In this document: piece after piece, positions 28,338 through 37,696 of the stretch
Layout: every line of letters begins with the position of its first letter
How positions within the stretch are numbered: position 1 is the stretch's first letter
Origin: Winogradskyella aurantia
GTDB taxonomy: Bacteria; Bacteroidota; Bacteroidia; Flavobacteriales; Flavobacteriaceae
Reading direction: 5' to 3'
NCBI RefSeq assembly: GCF_002266855.1
Contig: NZ_NGJN01000003.1
Coordinates: 423,699-487,698, forward strand
DNA length: 64,000 nucleotides
Program-made: the position numbers and the translations under genes
The notes under the pieces: model-generated
What the model saw: the letters and a program-made list of their open reading frames with translations, nothing else
What the model was told of the DNA's origin: nothing
The model's database searches: none

Positions 28338-28372
28338 AAAGGCTGTGTTTATGCAAACATGGCCTTTTTTTT
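28338..28372 (+). terminator. rho-independent terminator after susE
   Basis: An imperfect hairpin AGGCTGTGTTT / AAACATGGCCT around ATGC is followed by a run of eight T. It separates susE from the downstream GH13 gene, so that enzyme is either read-through-dependent or has its own promoter in the few bases left. Confidence 0.8.
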
Positions 28373-28386
28373 AACCTATAAACGCT

Positions 28387-31254
28387 ATGAATAAAAATAC
28401 GTTCTTACTTTTTACTGGATTGCTCTTTTTCTCATTTGTTGATGCTCAAACCTTCACTTGGAATCCAGAATTTTTTAACGAAGATGAAAACGTCACCTTA
28501 ACCGTGTCTAATTTTGACCCTGTAGCCGAATGGGGTGTATCAGATATCTATTTATGGGCCTGGCATTTTGATTCTTCTGGCAATCAAATCAACAATCCAG
28601 ATGCTATAGGATTTGATTTTGGAAACTCTCCAGAAACAGCGAAATTTACAAATAATGGAGACGGCACCTATACCTTTGATTTTGGTCTCCCTCAAGATTT
28701 TTTTGACAATACAGGGATTTCAAGTATTGGGTATCTTATCAAATCTCAGGATGGATCTAATCAAACTGGTGATAATTTTAAAGATGTAGGACGCGTCGTT
28801 GTTGAAATTATTAGTCCAAATACTGACTTTGCATTTGTTAATTCAGGGGATAATTTAACCGTAACATCTATAATTAATTTCCAAGGCTCAACCACCGTAC
28901 AAGGAGCCTTTGAAATATACTTTAATGATGTACTTGTAGATTCTGGTAATTGCAGTTTTCCTAATTGTAACGGTGAGGTTTCCAATATCACTGAAAATGG
29001 TACAATAAGAGTCGTAGGTACACCACCTGCTCCTAATGACACTGAGTCCGCCGAAGCATTTCTAGAAGTAATAGTAGTGCCTACAGTAATTGAGGAAAAT
29101 TTACCCGTAAATTTAGTAGACGGTATTAATTACAGTTCAGATAATACAAGGGCAACTTTAGTTCTTACTGCACCAGATAAAGAGTTTATTGCTGTTGCAG
29201 CCAGTTGGAACAACTACAACCCTACAAATGCGGATATCATGAAGCGCGATCCAAATACAGGGAAATATTGGTTAGAAATTACTGGCTTAACCCCTGGGCA
29301 AGATGAAATCTACCAGTATTGGGTATTTGATACGGACGAGACCGCCGGAGCAAATCCATTTGTGGTTGTTGCAGATCCCTTTTCTACCTTAATATTAGAT
29401 CCCTTTAATGATCAATTTATTCCGGCATCGACTTTTCCCAATTTACCTACATACCCTGCTGGACAGGAAGGCTTTATGACCGTTTTAAAAACAGGCCAAG
29501 CGCCTTACAATTGGCAGGTTCCTAATTTTGTGAAACCCAAAAAAGAAGACCTTATTATTTATGAACTTCTTGTTCGGGATTTTGATGCTGACCGCAATTA
29601 CCAAGATCTTATTGATCGTATAGATTATTTTAAAAATTTAAATATCAATGCGATTCAACTGATGCCAGTTATGGAATTTAATGGGAATTTATCGTGGGGT
29701 TACAATACCTCATTTCATATGGCCTTAGATAAGACCTATGGATCTCCTGAAAAGTTCAAAGAACTGGTTGATGTCTTTCATCAGAACGGTATAGCTGTCA
29801 TATTGGACATTGCCCTGAACCATGCAGACTTTCCAAGCGCGCAGGTAGCCATGTGGTTTGATAATACTACGGGTAAGCCAACTTCCAATAGCCCTTATTT
29901 TAATGAAGACGCTCAACATTCTTATAGTGTTTTTTATGATTATAATCACCAACTGGACTTAACTCAAGAATATGTTCGGCGAGTTATTAAACAATGGATT
30001 GAAGAATATAAAATTGATGGTTTTCGTTGGGATCTCACTAAAGGGTTTACCCAAAATTGTACAGCGAGTAATGAGACGTGCACTAATAACTATCAACAAG
30101 ACCGTATAGACATACTTAAGGAATATGCCGACTATTCTTGGTTACTAGATGATACACACTATGTCATTTTTGAACATTTAGGCACTGACAACGAAGAAAA
30201 GGAGTGGGCTAATTATCGCCTAGATGAAGGCAAAGGCATTATGATGTGGGGAAAAATGACTGATCCCTATAACGAACTCACCATGGGACAAAATGGTAAC
30301 AAAGATATTACTAGAATAGGTCATAATGCTCATACAGGATTTAACGGCCCAAGAGTGGTTGGTTACCCAGAAAGTCATGATGAAGAGCGTTTAATGTATA
30401 AGAATATCGCCTTTGGCAATGCTTCAAATCCTGCACATGATGTTACGGATTTAAATATAGCATTATCTCGTATGTCCGCATTGGGAGCAGTATCTGTTAT
30501 GGTTCCAGGTCCTAAAATGCTCTGGCACTTTGGCGACTTAGGGATGGATAATTCGATTTGGACATGTAGCGATGGATCTGTCGACATTGGCAATGATGGC
30601 TGTAAACTCGACACCAAGCCACAACCGCAATGGGTAGAAAATTGGCTAGGAGATGCGCTTCGCAGACAAATTTATGATGACTGGTCTAAACTGCACAAAT
30701 TAAAAATTGAAGAACCTGTTTTTGAAGGTGATTATACCATCACTTCCAGTTCGTCAAACTATACGCCACGCATAGAAGTTTTTGATACTGGCATTCCAAC
30801 AACTGAGTTGCGTCATGTCATTGTTTTAGCAAATTTTGACGTTACCACACAGAATATTAATACCAATTTTCCTGGTGGGCTCACCTCTACCTGGTATGAC
30901 TTAATGGACGCTACTGGAAATACAACAGTAAGTAACTCCACCGCTAGTATTTCTATTGCTCCTGGACAGTTTAGAATTTTAGGAAATCGTCCTTCCAATG
31001 TTTTAAGTGTCGATGAAAATGATATTTACAATTTCAGTGTTTATCCTAACCCAACACAGACGGAATTCAGCATTAACACCAATGTAAGCCATGTTGAAAT
31101 TTATGATTTAACAGGAAAACAAGTGAAGTCATTCCATGGCACATTTTCCAGAACCGATACTTTTAATATTTCATCCCTCAATACAGGCATGTATATTGTG
31201 AAAGTAAAAAATGATAATAATCAAACCATGACAACCAAGTTAGTCAAGCTCTAA
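28387..31254 (+). CDS. secreted multidomain GH13 alpha-amylase with T9SS sorting domain
   Basis: 955 residues. Signal peptide to ~20 (FFSFVDAQ). Two N-terminal beta-sandwich modules (~22-235) precede a CBM48/E-set-like domain (~240-335, FIAVAASWNNYNPTNADIM). The GH13 barrel starts at ~385 and shows LDIALNHAD, DGFRWDLTKGF (nucleophile Asp549), VIFEHLG (Glu596) and PESHDEER (Asp665). The C-terminal ~75 residues (FSVYPNPTQTEFSIN ... GMYIVKVKNDNNQTMTTKLVKL) are a Por/type IX secretion sorting domain, so the enzyme is secreted or attached to the cell surface. It is the probable polymer-attacking amylase of the locus, with the role of SusG. It follows susE across a terminator. Confidence 0.94.
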   Translation: MNKNTFLLFTGLLFFSFVDAQTFTWNPEFFNEDENVTLTVSNFDPVAEWGVSDIYLWAWHFDSSGNQINNPDAIGFDFGNSPETAKFTNNGDGTYTFDFGLPQDFFDNTGISSIGYLIKSQDGSNQTGDNFKDVGRVVVEIISPNTDFAFVNSGDNLTVTSIINFQGSTTVQGAFEIYFNDVLVDSGNCSFPNCNGEVSNITENGTIRVVGTPPAPNDTESAEAFLEVIVVPTVIEENLPVNLVDGINYSSDNTRATLVLTAPDKEFIAVAASWNNYNPTNADIMKRDPNTGKYWLEITGLTPGQDEIYQYWVFDTDETAGANPFVVVADPFSTLILDPFNDQFIPASTFPNLPTYPAGQEGFMTVLKTGQAPYNWQVPNFVKPKKEDLIIYELLVRDFDADRNYQDLIDRIDYFKNLNINAIQLMPVMEFNGNLSWGYNTSFHMALDKTYGSPEKFKELVDVFHQNGIAVILDIALNHADFPSAQVAMWFDNTTGKPTSNSPYFNEDAQHSYSVFYDYNHQLDLTQEYVRRVIKQWIEEYKIDGFRWDLTKGFTQNCTASNETCTNNYQQDRIDILKEYADYSWLLDDTHYVIFEHLGTDNEEKEWANYRLDEGKGIMMWGKMTDPYNELTMGQNGNKDITRIGHNAHTGFNGPRVVGYPESHDEERLMYKNIAFGNASNPAHDVTDLNIALSRMSALGAVSVMVPGPKMLWHFGDLGMDNSIWTCSDGSVDIGNDGCKLDTKPQPQWVENWLGDALRRQIYDDWSKLHKLKIEEPVFEGDYTITSSSSNYTPRIEVFDTGIPTTELRHVIVLANFDVTTQNINTNFPGGLTSTWYDLMDATGNTTVSNSTASISIAPGQFRILGNRPSNVLSVDENDIYNFSVYPNPTQTEFSINTNVSHVEIYDLTGKQVKSFHGTFSRTDTFNISSLNTGMYIVKVKNDNNQTMTTKLVKL

Positions 31255-31276
31255 TTATTAAGTGTTAATTGAGCAA

Positions 31277-31308
31277 AAAGAGCTTCCCGATGGGAGGCTC
31301 TTTTTTTA
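31277..31308 (+). terminator. rho-independent terminator after secreted GH13
   Basis: The hairpin AGAGCTTCCC / GGGAGGCTCT around GAT is followed by seven T and ends the plus-strand glucan transcription unit. It lies 22 bases past the GH13 stop and could also work weakly for the convergent symporter gene. Confidence 0.85.
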
Positions 31309-31329
31309 TTAAGTCAAAGAACTCATAAC

Positions 31330-32910
31330 CTAAGCAAAGTAGGCATATACAAACACAACTAAAATACAGATTCCCAAGCCTGCTTGCTTTACATATTTCC
31401 AAGGTGCAATATCCACTTGTTTCGTATACTCTTGCACAAAGACTTCTTCGCGTGGTTTGAGTTTACCTATTACAAGCATAATAGCGACATTGAGCAAAAA
31501 CAAAATAGCCATGATGTCTAGAAAGTGCAGTCCTTCAAAAACTTTAGGATACAACGCTTCAATTAGGATGTAACTTATATATAATATAACTCCAGAGATA
31601 AGTCCAATTTTTGCTGCGATTGCAGGGACATATTTTGTTAAATATCCAACTACAATAATAGTTAGTATTGGAATACTATAAATACCGTTTACCTTTTGTA
31701 GATAGTCAAATAAACTATCCTGACCTAATAACAGTGGTGCTATAAACATGGCTGCAATAGCCAAAATAATACCAAATAGTTTTCCGTATTTCACAACCGT
31801 TTTCTCATCAGCCTCTTTATTGATATGCTGTTTGTAAATATCGATTCCGAATAACGTCACGGAACTATTTAAGACACTATTAAAAGAACTTAAAATGGCG
31901 CCAAACAATACTGCTGCAAAAAAGCCTACCCAAGCTGTTGGAAGGACTTTTTTAACTAACATAGGATAGGCATTATCGCCACTCTCTAAATTTCCTTGAA
32001 AGATGTGATAAGCAATTATACCAGGTAGTACGACAATAATTGGTCCTAAAATTTTTATAAATGACGCTAACAATAGCCCCTTCTGGCCTTCCTTTAAGTC
32101 TTTAGCACCGAGTGCACGCTGAATAATTTGTTGGTTGGTCCCCCAATAGAACAATTGCACGAGCATCATACCTGTAAAAATGGTATAGAATGGCACAGGA
32201 TCAGTTGGACCACCCATGGATTTAAATTTTTCGGGGTTTTCAGCTGTTAAGGTAGATAGTCCTTCTAAAATATTGCCATCACCAATCATGATTAGACCAA
32301 AAATTGGAATTAAAATGCCACCGAGCAATAATCCGATAGCATTTATTGAGTCTGAAATGGCAACAGCTTTTAGTCCACCGAAAACGGCATATATGGAACC
32401 AATAATACCAATTCCCCAAACACAAATCCAAATCGATTGCGTGTAAGTTACCCCAAACAATTCCGGAACATTGAACATACCGCTAATCGCTATAGACCCT
32501 GAATATAAAATTACAGGTAGCAAAACCACGACATAACCCGAAAGAAACAAAACTGAGGTCAATGTTTTGGTTGTGACATCAAAACGTTTCGCCAAAAAAC
32601 CAGGAACAGTTGTTAGACCCCCCTTTAAGTATCGCGGCAATAAAAAGACGGCCGTTAACACCATGGCTATGGCTGCTAAGGTTTCCCATACCATGACAGA
32701 TAATCCACTTTGATAGGAAGAGCCATTTAACCCAACAATTTGTTCTGTTGAAAGATTGGTCAATAAAAGAGAGCCTGCAATAACACCAGCGGTTAAACTG
32801 CGGCCGCCTAAAAAATAACCTTCTTCAGTTGACTCCTTGGTAGATCTTGTCTTCAGATAGGATATTATAGCCACAAATAAAGTGAAGCCGATAAATGTTA
32901 GAAACTGCAT
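31330..32910 (-). CDS. sodium/solute symporter (SSS family), sugar-type
   Basis: 526 residues with about 13-14 transmembrane segments. SSS/SGLT signatures include the N-terminal YFLGGRSLTAGVIAGSLLLTNLSTEQIVGLNG, then YAVFGGLKAVAISDSINAIGL (bearing the helix known from vSGLT) and FYWGTNQQIIQRALGAKDLKEGQKG, which matches sugar-transporting members. It should import a sugar with Na+. Convergent with the secreted GH13 gene and divergent from the GH53 gene, so it may serve either alpha-glucan products or galacto-oligosaccharides. Start ATG at 32910. Substrate is unproven. Confidence 0.9.
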   Translation of the reverse strand: MQFLTFIGFTLFVAIISYLKTRSTKESTEEGYFLGGRSLTAGVIAGSLLLTNLSTEQIVGLNGSSYQSGLSVMVWETLAAIAMVLTAVFLLPRYLKGGLTTVPGFLAKRFDVTTKTLTSVLFLSGYVVVLLPVILYSGSIAISGMFNVPELFGVTYTQSIWICVWGIGIIGSIYAVFGGLKAVAISDSINAIGLLLGGILIPIFGLIMIGDGNILEGLSTLTAENPEKFKSMGGPTDPVPFYTIFTGMMLVQLFYWGTNQQIIQRALGAKDLKEGQKGLLLASFIKILGPIIVVLPGIIAYHIFQGNLESGDNAYPMLVKKVLPTAWVGFFAAVLFGAILSSFNSVLNSSVTLFGIDIYKQHINKEADEKTVVKYGKLFGIILAIAAMFIAPLLLGQDSLFDYLQKVNGIYSIPILTIIVVGYLTKYVPAIAAKIGLISGVILYISYILIEALYPKVFEGLHFLDIMAILFLLNVAIMLVIGKLKPREEVFVQEYTKQVDIAPWKYVKQAGLGICILVVFVYAYFA

Positions 32911-33293
32911 TACATTTGGATTTTTGATTGATTATTGTTTATGACATATTCCTAACATCAACAGGCTTAACTGTTTCAAATTTCTAATTGGTTAAAGTCT
33001 CAACAAAACAGTTTTATTACCCAAAAAGACATAAATAAAGCAACCCTCGATACGGGAAACGGGCACCATATAAAGCTTACATAGGGCAACTTTTCATCTT
33101 TTCTACAAGACCTTCATTATTGCTTGTTTCTATGACTACTATTATGTTCTTATATTCAAGGTCTTTCAATCAATATTAAGATCACATTCATTATGAACCA
33201 AATATATAAATAAACTGGTAGGTACTAGTATGCTTATCTTTTTTATACATTAGCAAAACCTAGAACACTTTGAAGTTTTAAAACTTATTGTAT
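32911..33293. other. intergenic region between symporter and GH53
   Basis: 383 bp, AT-rich, with no open reading frame worth calling. It must hold the divergent promoters of the symporter and GH53 genes. I see only an 8-bp inverted repeat (AAGACCTT near 33107, AAGGTCTT near 33163) with a long spacer, and no LacI-type palindrome. Confidence 0.6.
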
Positions 33294-34448
33294 ATGATTA
33301 TAAATAGAATGCTACGTAAGCTTCAAATTACAATGCTTTTAGTGCTTACAGCATCATGCAACTCAGATACTAACGCAAATTCTAGCACAGCTAATGGAAC
33401 GGAAAATCCGATTAGCTTCTATTTCGGTGCAGATTTATCTTATGTTAATGAAATGGAGGATTGTGGAGCTATCTATAAAAACACAATGGGTACTGTTGAA
33501 GATGTCTATAAACTATTTAAAGAGGAAGGTGCAAATTTAGTACGTGTACGACTTTGGCATAATCCTACTTGGACCAATTATTCAAATTATGATGATGTCG
33601 CGCAGACTATTAGCCGTGCCAAAGCTCAAGGTATGAAAGTCCTTTTGGATTTTCATTATAGTGACACGTGGGCCGACCCTGACAAGCAAGAGATTCCTGC
33701 CGCTTGGGCAAATGAAATCAACAATACAGAAGCCCTAGGCAACCTCTTATATAACTACACCTACGAAACCCTAAACAATCTGTCTAATGCTAATCTATTA
33801 CCAGAAATCGTACAAGTTGGAAATGAAATAAATGGTATGATTCTGCAACAAGGCGAATTGGTTTGGCCTATAGACTGGGAAAGAAATTCTTATTTGTTAA
33901 ACAAAGGTATCGAAGCTGTTAGGGCAATTTCGGAAGATAAGAATAAACCCATTGACGTTATGCTACATATTGCCCAGCCCGAGAATGGCCTTTGGTGGTT
34001 TGAACAGGCTACCGACAATGGCATTACTGATTTTGACTGGATTGGACTTTCGTATTATCCGACCTGGTCCGATTATGACCTAAGCGAAGTTCAGACCCCT
34101 TTGGCAACATTAATCAACACCTATAACAAAAGGCTTATGATTGTTGAAACCGCCTATCCATTTACGTTCACAAATGCTGATACGGCCAACAATATCATGG
34201 GACCAACCGCATTAACTAATAATATTCCAGCGACTCAGCAAGGACAGTTAGATTATTTGAATCAACTCCATACCATTATAAAAAATGCTGGAGGCGAGGG
34301 TCTAATCTATTGGGAGCCCGCTTGGATTTCAACCTCTTGTTCAACGCTTTGGGCCCAAGGGTCTCATTGGGATAATGCTACCTTATTTGACAATGACGGT
34401 AAAGCCACATTAGGCATTACTTATTATAACAGGGCCTTTAACGAGTAA
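33294..34448 (+). CDS. GH53 endo-beta-1,4-galactanase family lipoprotein
   Basis: 384 residues from the ATG at 33294 (a TTG two codons earlier is possible, as is ATG at 33309). The leader ends in LTASCNSD, giving lipobox Cys22. GH53 signatures: FYFGADLSYVNEMEDCG, NLVRVRLWHNPTW, LLDFHYSDTWADP, IVQVGNEIN (acid/base Glu178), DFDWIGLSYYPTW and MIVETAYPFT (nucleophile Glu285). Known GH53 enzymes cut beta-1,4-galactan, such as the galactan side chains of pectin or arabinogalactan. It is unrelated in activity to the adjacent alpha-glucan genes and stands alone. Probably anchored in the envelope. Only the symporter next door hints at a partner. Confidence 0.92.
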   Translation: MIINRMLRKLQITMLLVLTASCNSDTNANSSTANGTENPISFYFGADLSYVNEMEDCGAIYKNTMGTVEDVYKLFKEEGANLVRVRLWHNPTWTNYSNYDDVAQTISRAKAQGMKVLLDFHYSDTWADPDKQEIPAAWANEINNTEALGNLLYNYTYETLNNLSNANLLPEIVQVGNEINGMILQQGELVWPIDWERNSYLLNKGIEAVRAISEDKNKPIDVMLHIAQPENGLWWFEQATDNGITDFDWIGLSYYPTWSDYDLSEVQTPLATLINTYNKRLMIVETAYPFTFTNADTANNIMGPTALTNNIPATQQGQLDYLNQLHTIIKNAGGEGLIYWEPAWISTSCSTLWAQGSHWDNATLFDNDGKATLGITYYNRAFNE

Positions 34449-34567
34449 TGTATTTAAGATACCTGTCAAAAAATAAACTATACTATTTCTGTATCTCACT
34501 ATGAAGTGTACAATGATAAGTGGATAGCATGTTTGTCTCCTTTACTCTAATTAATCACTCAAAACAA

Positions 34568-34594
34568 AAAAGCCTCTTGTTTCCAAGAAGCTTT
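34568..34594 (-). terminator. rho-independent terminator of tRNA-Leu
   Basis: On the minus strand a stem of about 11 bp (AAAGCTTCTTG / CAAGAGGCTTT, one mismatch) with a GAAA-type loop is followed by a T-rich tract, 10 bases past the tRNA 3' end. Confidence 0.75.
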
Positions 34595-34603
34595 AATCTT
34601 ATT

Positions 34604-34688
34604 TGGTGCGGGCGGGGAGACTCGAACTCCCACACCTCGCGGCACTAGATCCTAAGTCTAGCGTGTCTACCAATTCCACCACGCCCGC
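34604..34688 (-). tRNA. tRNA-Leu, anticodon UAG
   Basis: The minus-strand sequence begins GCGGGCGTGGTGGAATTGGT, has anticodon stem CTAGA/TCTAG around loop CTTAGGA (anticodon TAG), a long class II variable arm GTGCCGCGAGGTG, T-loop GTTCGAGTC and a 3' end CGCCCGC-A-CCA with encoded CCA. The class II arm and anticodon identify a leucine tRNA reading CUN codons. Confidence 0.96.
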
Positions 34689-34795
34689 AAATAAGGATTG
34701 CAAATATAAACAATAGTTTCAATATTCAAATAGCAATCAATTAAGAAAATAATCCCTTCAGTTTTTCTTATTTTTGTTGGAAACACAATTCTATT

Positions 34796-36184
34796 ATGCA
34801 ATCCGTAAAACCCTACATAAACGATAATAAAAATCGTTTCATAACCGAACTCATAGAGCTCTTAAAAATTCCTTCAATTAGCGCAGATTCGGCCTACAAG
34901 ACCGATGTATTAACAACGGCCGACATGATAAAAACAAGCCTTGAGAAGGCCGGTTGTGACCACGTTGAAATATGCGAAACAGAGGGCTATCCTATTGTAT
35001 ATGGTGAAAAAATGATAGACAAGAATTTACCAACCGTATTAGTGTACGGCCACTATGACGTGCAACCACCAGACCCTTTAAATTTATGGAATTCACCTCC
35101 TTTTGAACCCGTAATCCAAAACACGGACTTACATCCAGAAGGTGCCATTTTTGCTCGAGGCGCATGCGATGATAAAGGCCAAATGTATATGCATGTTAAG
35201 GCTTTGGAATATATGACTTCTCAAAATGAACTGCCGTGTAATGTAAAATTTATGATTGAAGGCGAAGAGGAAGTGGGTAGTGTTAACCTTTCAAAATTTG
35301 TAAAAGCCAATCGCGAGAAGCTAGCGAATGACGTTATTTTAATTTCAGATACAGGGATGATTGCCAAAGATGTACCCTCTATAACCACCGGCTTACGCGG
35401 TTTGAGTTATGTTGAAGTGGAAGTCACAGGTCCAAATCGCGATTTGCACTCAGGTCTCTATGGCGGTGCCGTTGCCAATCCTATCAATGTCTTGGCGAAA
35501 ATGATTGCCTCATTACACGATGACAATAACCATATCACTATTCCTGGGTTTTACGATAAGGTAGAAGAACTTTCTGCCGAAGAACGTGCTGAAATGGCGA
35601 AAGCGCCATTCTCACTTGAAGATTATAAAAAAGCTTTGGATATTGACGCCGTGTATGGTGAAAAAGGCTATAGCACCAATGAAAGAAATAGTATACGCCC
35701 TACCCTAGACGTGAATGGCATTTGGGGAGGCTATACCGGTGAGGGTGCTAAAACCGTTATTGCGAGTAAGGCCTATGCTAAAATATCGATGCGTTTGGTA
35801 CCCCACCAAGATTGGCATGAGATTACGGCCTTATTTAAATCACATTTTGAGAATATTGCACCCGCTGGTGTAAAAGTTAAAGTAACACCCCATCATGGTG
35901 GTCAAGGTTATGTGACGCCCATAAATCATGTGGGTTATAAAGCTGCGTCAAAAGCTTATGAACAAACCTTTGGCAAGGTCCCTATTCCTCAACGTAGTGG
36001 CGGTAGTATTCCTATTGTATCACTTTTTGAACAAGAACTAAACAGCAAAACAATTTTAATGGGCTTTGGATTGGATAGCGATGCTATTCACTCCCCAAAT
36101 GAGCATTTCGGCATTTGGAATTATTTAAAAGGCATTGAAACTATTCCGTGGTTTTATAAATATTTTACGGAAATGAACGCTTAG
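34796..36184 (+). CDS. M20-family dipeptidase
   Basis: 462 residues, the length of the ArgE/DapE/CNDP2-type dipeptidases. Metal-site motifs: VYGHYDVQPP (His86, Asp88), ARGACDDKGQ (bridging Asp125), IEGEEEVGS (catalytic and ligand Glu around 157-158), SDTG near residue 190 and a C-terminal DAIHSPNEH. No signal peptide, so cytoplasmic; it hydrolyses dipeptides or N-acyl amino acids with two zinc ions. Stands between tRNA-Leu and the convergent M28 peptidase, whose stop is one base away. Exact substrate unknown. Confidence 0.92.
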   Translation: MQSVKPYINDNKNRFITELIELLKIPSISADSAYKTDVLTTADMIKTSLEKAGCDHVEICETEGYPIVYGEKMIDKNLPTVLVYGHYDVQPPDPLNLWNSPPFEPVIQNTDLHPEGAIFARGACDDKGQMYMHVKALEYMTSQNELPCNVKFMIEGEEEVGSVNLSKFVKANREKLANDVILISDTGMIAKDVPSITTGLRGLSYVEVEVTGPNRDLHSGLYGGAVANPINVLAKMIASLHDDNNHITIPGFYDKVEELSAEERAEMAKAPFSLEDYKKALDIDAVYGEKGYSTNERNSIRPTLDVNGIWGGYTGEGAKTVIASKAYAKISMRLVPHQDWHEITALFKSHFENIAPAGVKVKVTPHHGGQGYVTPINHVGYKAASKAYEQTFGKVPIPQRSGGSIPIVSLFEQELNSKTILMGFGLDSDAIHSPNEHFGIWNYLKGIETIPWFYKYFTEMNA

Positions 36185-36185
36185 G

Positions 36186-37583
36186 CTACGCTTTAACCAC
36201 TTTATATGTTGAAGATTTTGTCTTTGAAGCTATTTTTACAAAATAAATTCCAGCAGACCAATCACCAAGGTTTAGCGAAACAGATACGTTTTGCGATTTT
36301 AGGATATGAATGATTTTTCCTGTAATATCCATCAAGGTAAATACAAGTTCATCTTGAGTAGCATTTTCGATGTTTAAAATAGACGTTACCGGATTGGGGA
36401 ATAATCTTATTTCATTAGCGTCGAACCCTTCCGTTGAAAGTAACGAAAACGAAACACATGAACTTAATTCCGTACAGTTACCATTACTCACCTCAACAGC
36501 ATAATTCCCACTAGAATTTGGTGTAAACGTGCGATTGGTTTCGCCTGCGATTGGCGCACCCGTATCACAATCATACCATTGGTAAGACGCTGAGACATCA
36601 TTCGCAATTAATTCCGTTGCGGTTTGGGTGATGGTGTTATCTACAGAAATTAAACCGGCTTTGGTGGTCATATACGCTGCTACAAACTTGGTGAGCTCCG
36701 TCATATATTGAAAATCAATATCATCAACACGGTCGTTAGACGTATGATAATCTGGTGTTTGGTCATTGGTTTCCCAAGATTCGCCTACCAGGACAGCCGA
36801 ATAATTCTGTGCCCAAAAGCGAGAATGATCGCTTGCTGCAGTCCCAGGGTTGACAACAATGGGATTCAAATCAAACGTATAGGTGTTCAACAGGTTTAAT
36901 AAGTCATCTTTAATGCTTATGGAGTTAGCGATATCACGGACATCAATATCAAAATCGTTATCGCCAGGTGTGCCTGGCGCATCACCATCATAGCCAATCA
37001 TATCCATATTCAATACGGCAATTATATTATCCCTTGTATTTCCATTACTCGAATCTGCTGCTAGCTGGGCATAATAATTAGCGCCTCGCAGTCCTATTTC
37101 CTCTTCATCCCATAGGGCATAAACAATGGTATTGTCAATGCACTGAGTACTGAGTATGCGTGCAATTTCCAGTACCGCCGCTACCCCTGTGGCATTATCA
37201 TCGGCACAAAAGGTAGTTACGGAATCATAATGTGCGCAAACGAGATAAATATCATCAGGATTAGTTTGACCCAATTGCGTAGCTATAATATTTTTTCCGA
37301 CCGTATTAAATTCTTGCACCTCTACCGTGAGATTTGGATTAGCCGAAAGGCGTTCTTCAATATAATCTGCCGCCAAATCATTGTTGCTTTGCACACGACT
37401 TGTTATGGTTTGAGAGGTTCCGTTAATGACTGCTTCCGCTTCTCCTGAAAGCTGAGCCACTGTTAATTGAAGATTGGATATATCCACTTGATCTATAAGG
37501 TCTTGAACACTTTGCGCAAAAGTAAACTGCAGCGTAGCAGAAACAAAAAGCATACAGAGGATAATCTTTTTCATGAATGACAT
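36186..37583 (-). CDS. M28-family zinc peptidase with T9SS sorting domain
   Basis: 465 residues. Signal peptide to about residue 23 (FVSATLQFTFAQ); start at 37583 or three codons later. The M28 catalytic domain (~75-300) has VCAHYDSV, ADDNATGVAA, YALWDEEEIGLRGA (Glu general base) and LNMDMIGYDGD, and TAASDHSRFW supplies a late His. An Ig/PKD-like stretch (~310-375, SYQWYDCDTGAPIAG) follows, then a type IX sorting domain (RLFPNPVTSILNIEN ... GIYFVKIASKTKSSTYKVVKA). Secreted or surface-attached aminopeptidase/bacterial leucyl-type peptidase, supplying amino acids from protein. Monocistronic. Confidence 0.92.
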   Translation of the reverse strand: MSFMKKIILCMLFVSATLQFTFAQSVQDLIDQVDISNLQLTVAQLSGEAEAVINGTSQTITSRVQSNNDLAADYIEERLSANPNLTVEVQEFNTVGKNIIATQLGQTNPDDIYLVCAHYDSVTTFCADDNATGVAAVLEIARILSTQCIDNTIVYALWDEEEIGLRGANYYAQLAADSSNGNTRDNIIAVLNMDMIGYDGDAPGTPGDNDFDIDVRDIANSISIKDDLLNLLNTYTFDLNPIVVNPGTAASDHSRFWAQNYSAVLVGESWETNDQTPDYHTSNDRVDDIDFQYMTELTKFVAAYMTTKAGLISVDNTITQTATELIANDVSASYQWYDCDTGAPIAGETNRTFTPNSSGNYAVEVSNGNCTELSSCVSFSLLSTEGFDANEIRLFPNPVTSILNIENATQDELVFTLMDITGKIIHILKSQNVSVSLNLGDWSAGIYFVKIASKTKSSTYKVVKA

Positions 37584-37660
37584 TTTACTTTTTTAACCCT
37601 AGCAAAGATATGGATTTACGACACGAAATGATGGGGCATTTTGAAAATTCAATTTTTAAT

Positions 37661-37696
37661 TCTACATTTGTAGAGTTAATTCTAAATATGTAGAAT
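37661..37696. promoter_or_regulatory. pair of BlaI-type operators before blaI-1
   Basis: Two palindromes lie directly upstream of the ATG at 37697: TCTACATTTGTAGA (37661-37674, arms TCTACA/TGTAGA, containing the TACANNTGTA core known for BlaI/MecI sites) and ATTCTAAATATGTAGAAT (37679-37696, arms ATTCTA/TAGAAT). Their centres are about 20 bp apart, roughly two helical turns, as expected for cooperative dimer binding and autoregulation. Confidence 0.75.

Noticed and set aside
33107..33170. 8-bp inverted repeat AAGACCTT/AAGGTCTT as an operator
   Set aside because: Short arms and a ~50-bp spacer in AT-rich DNA are within chance expectation.
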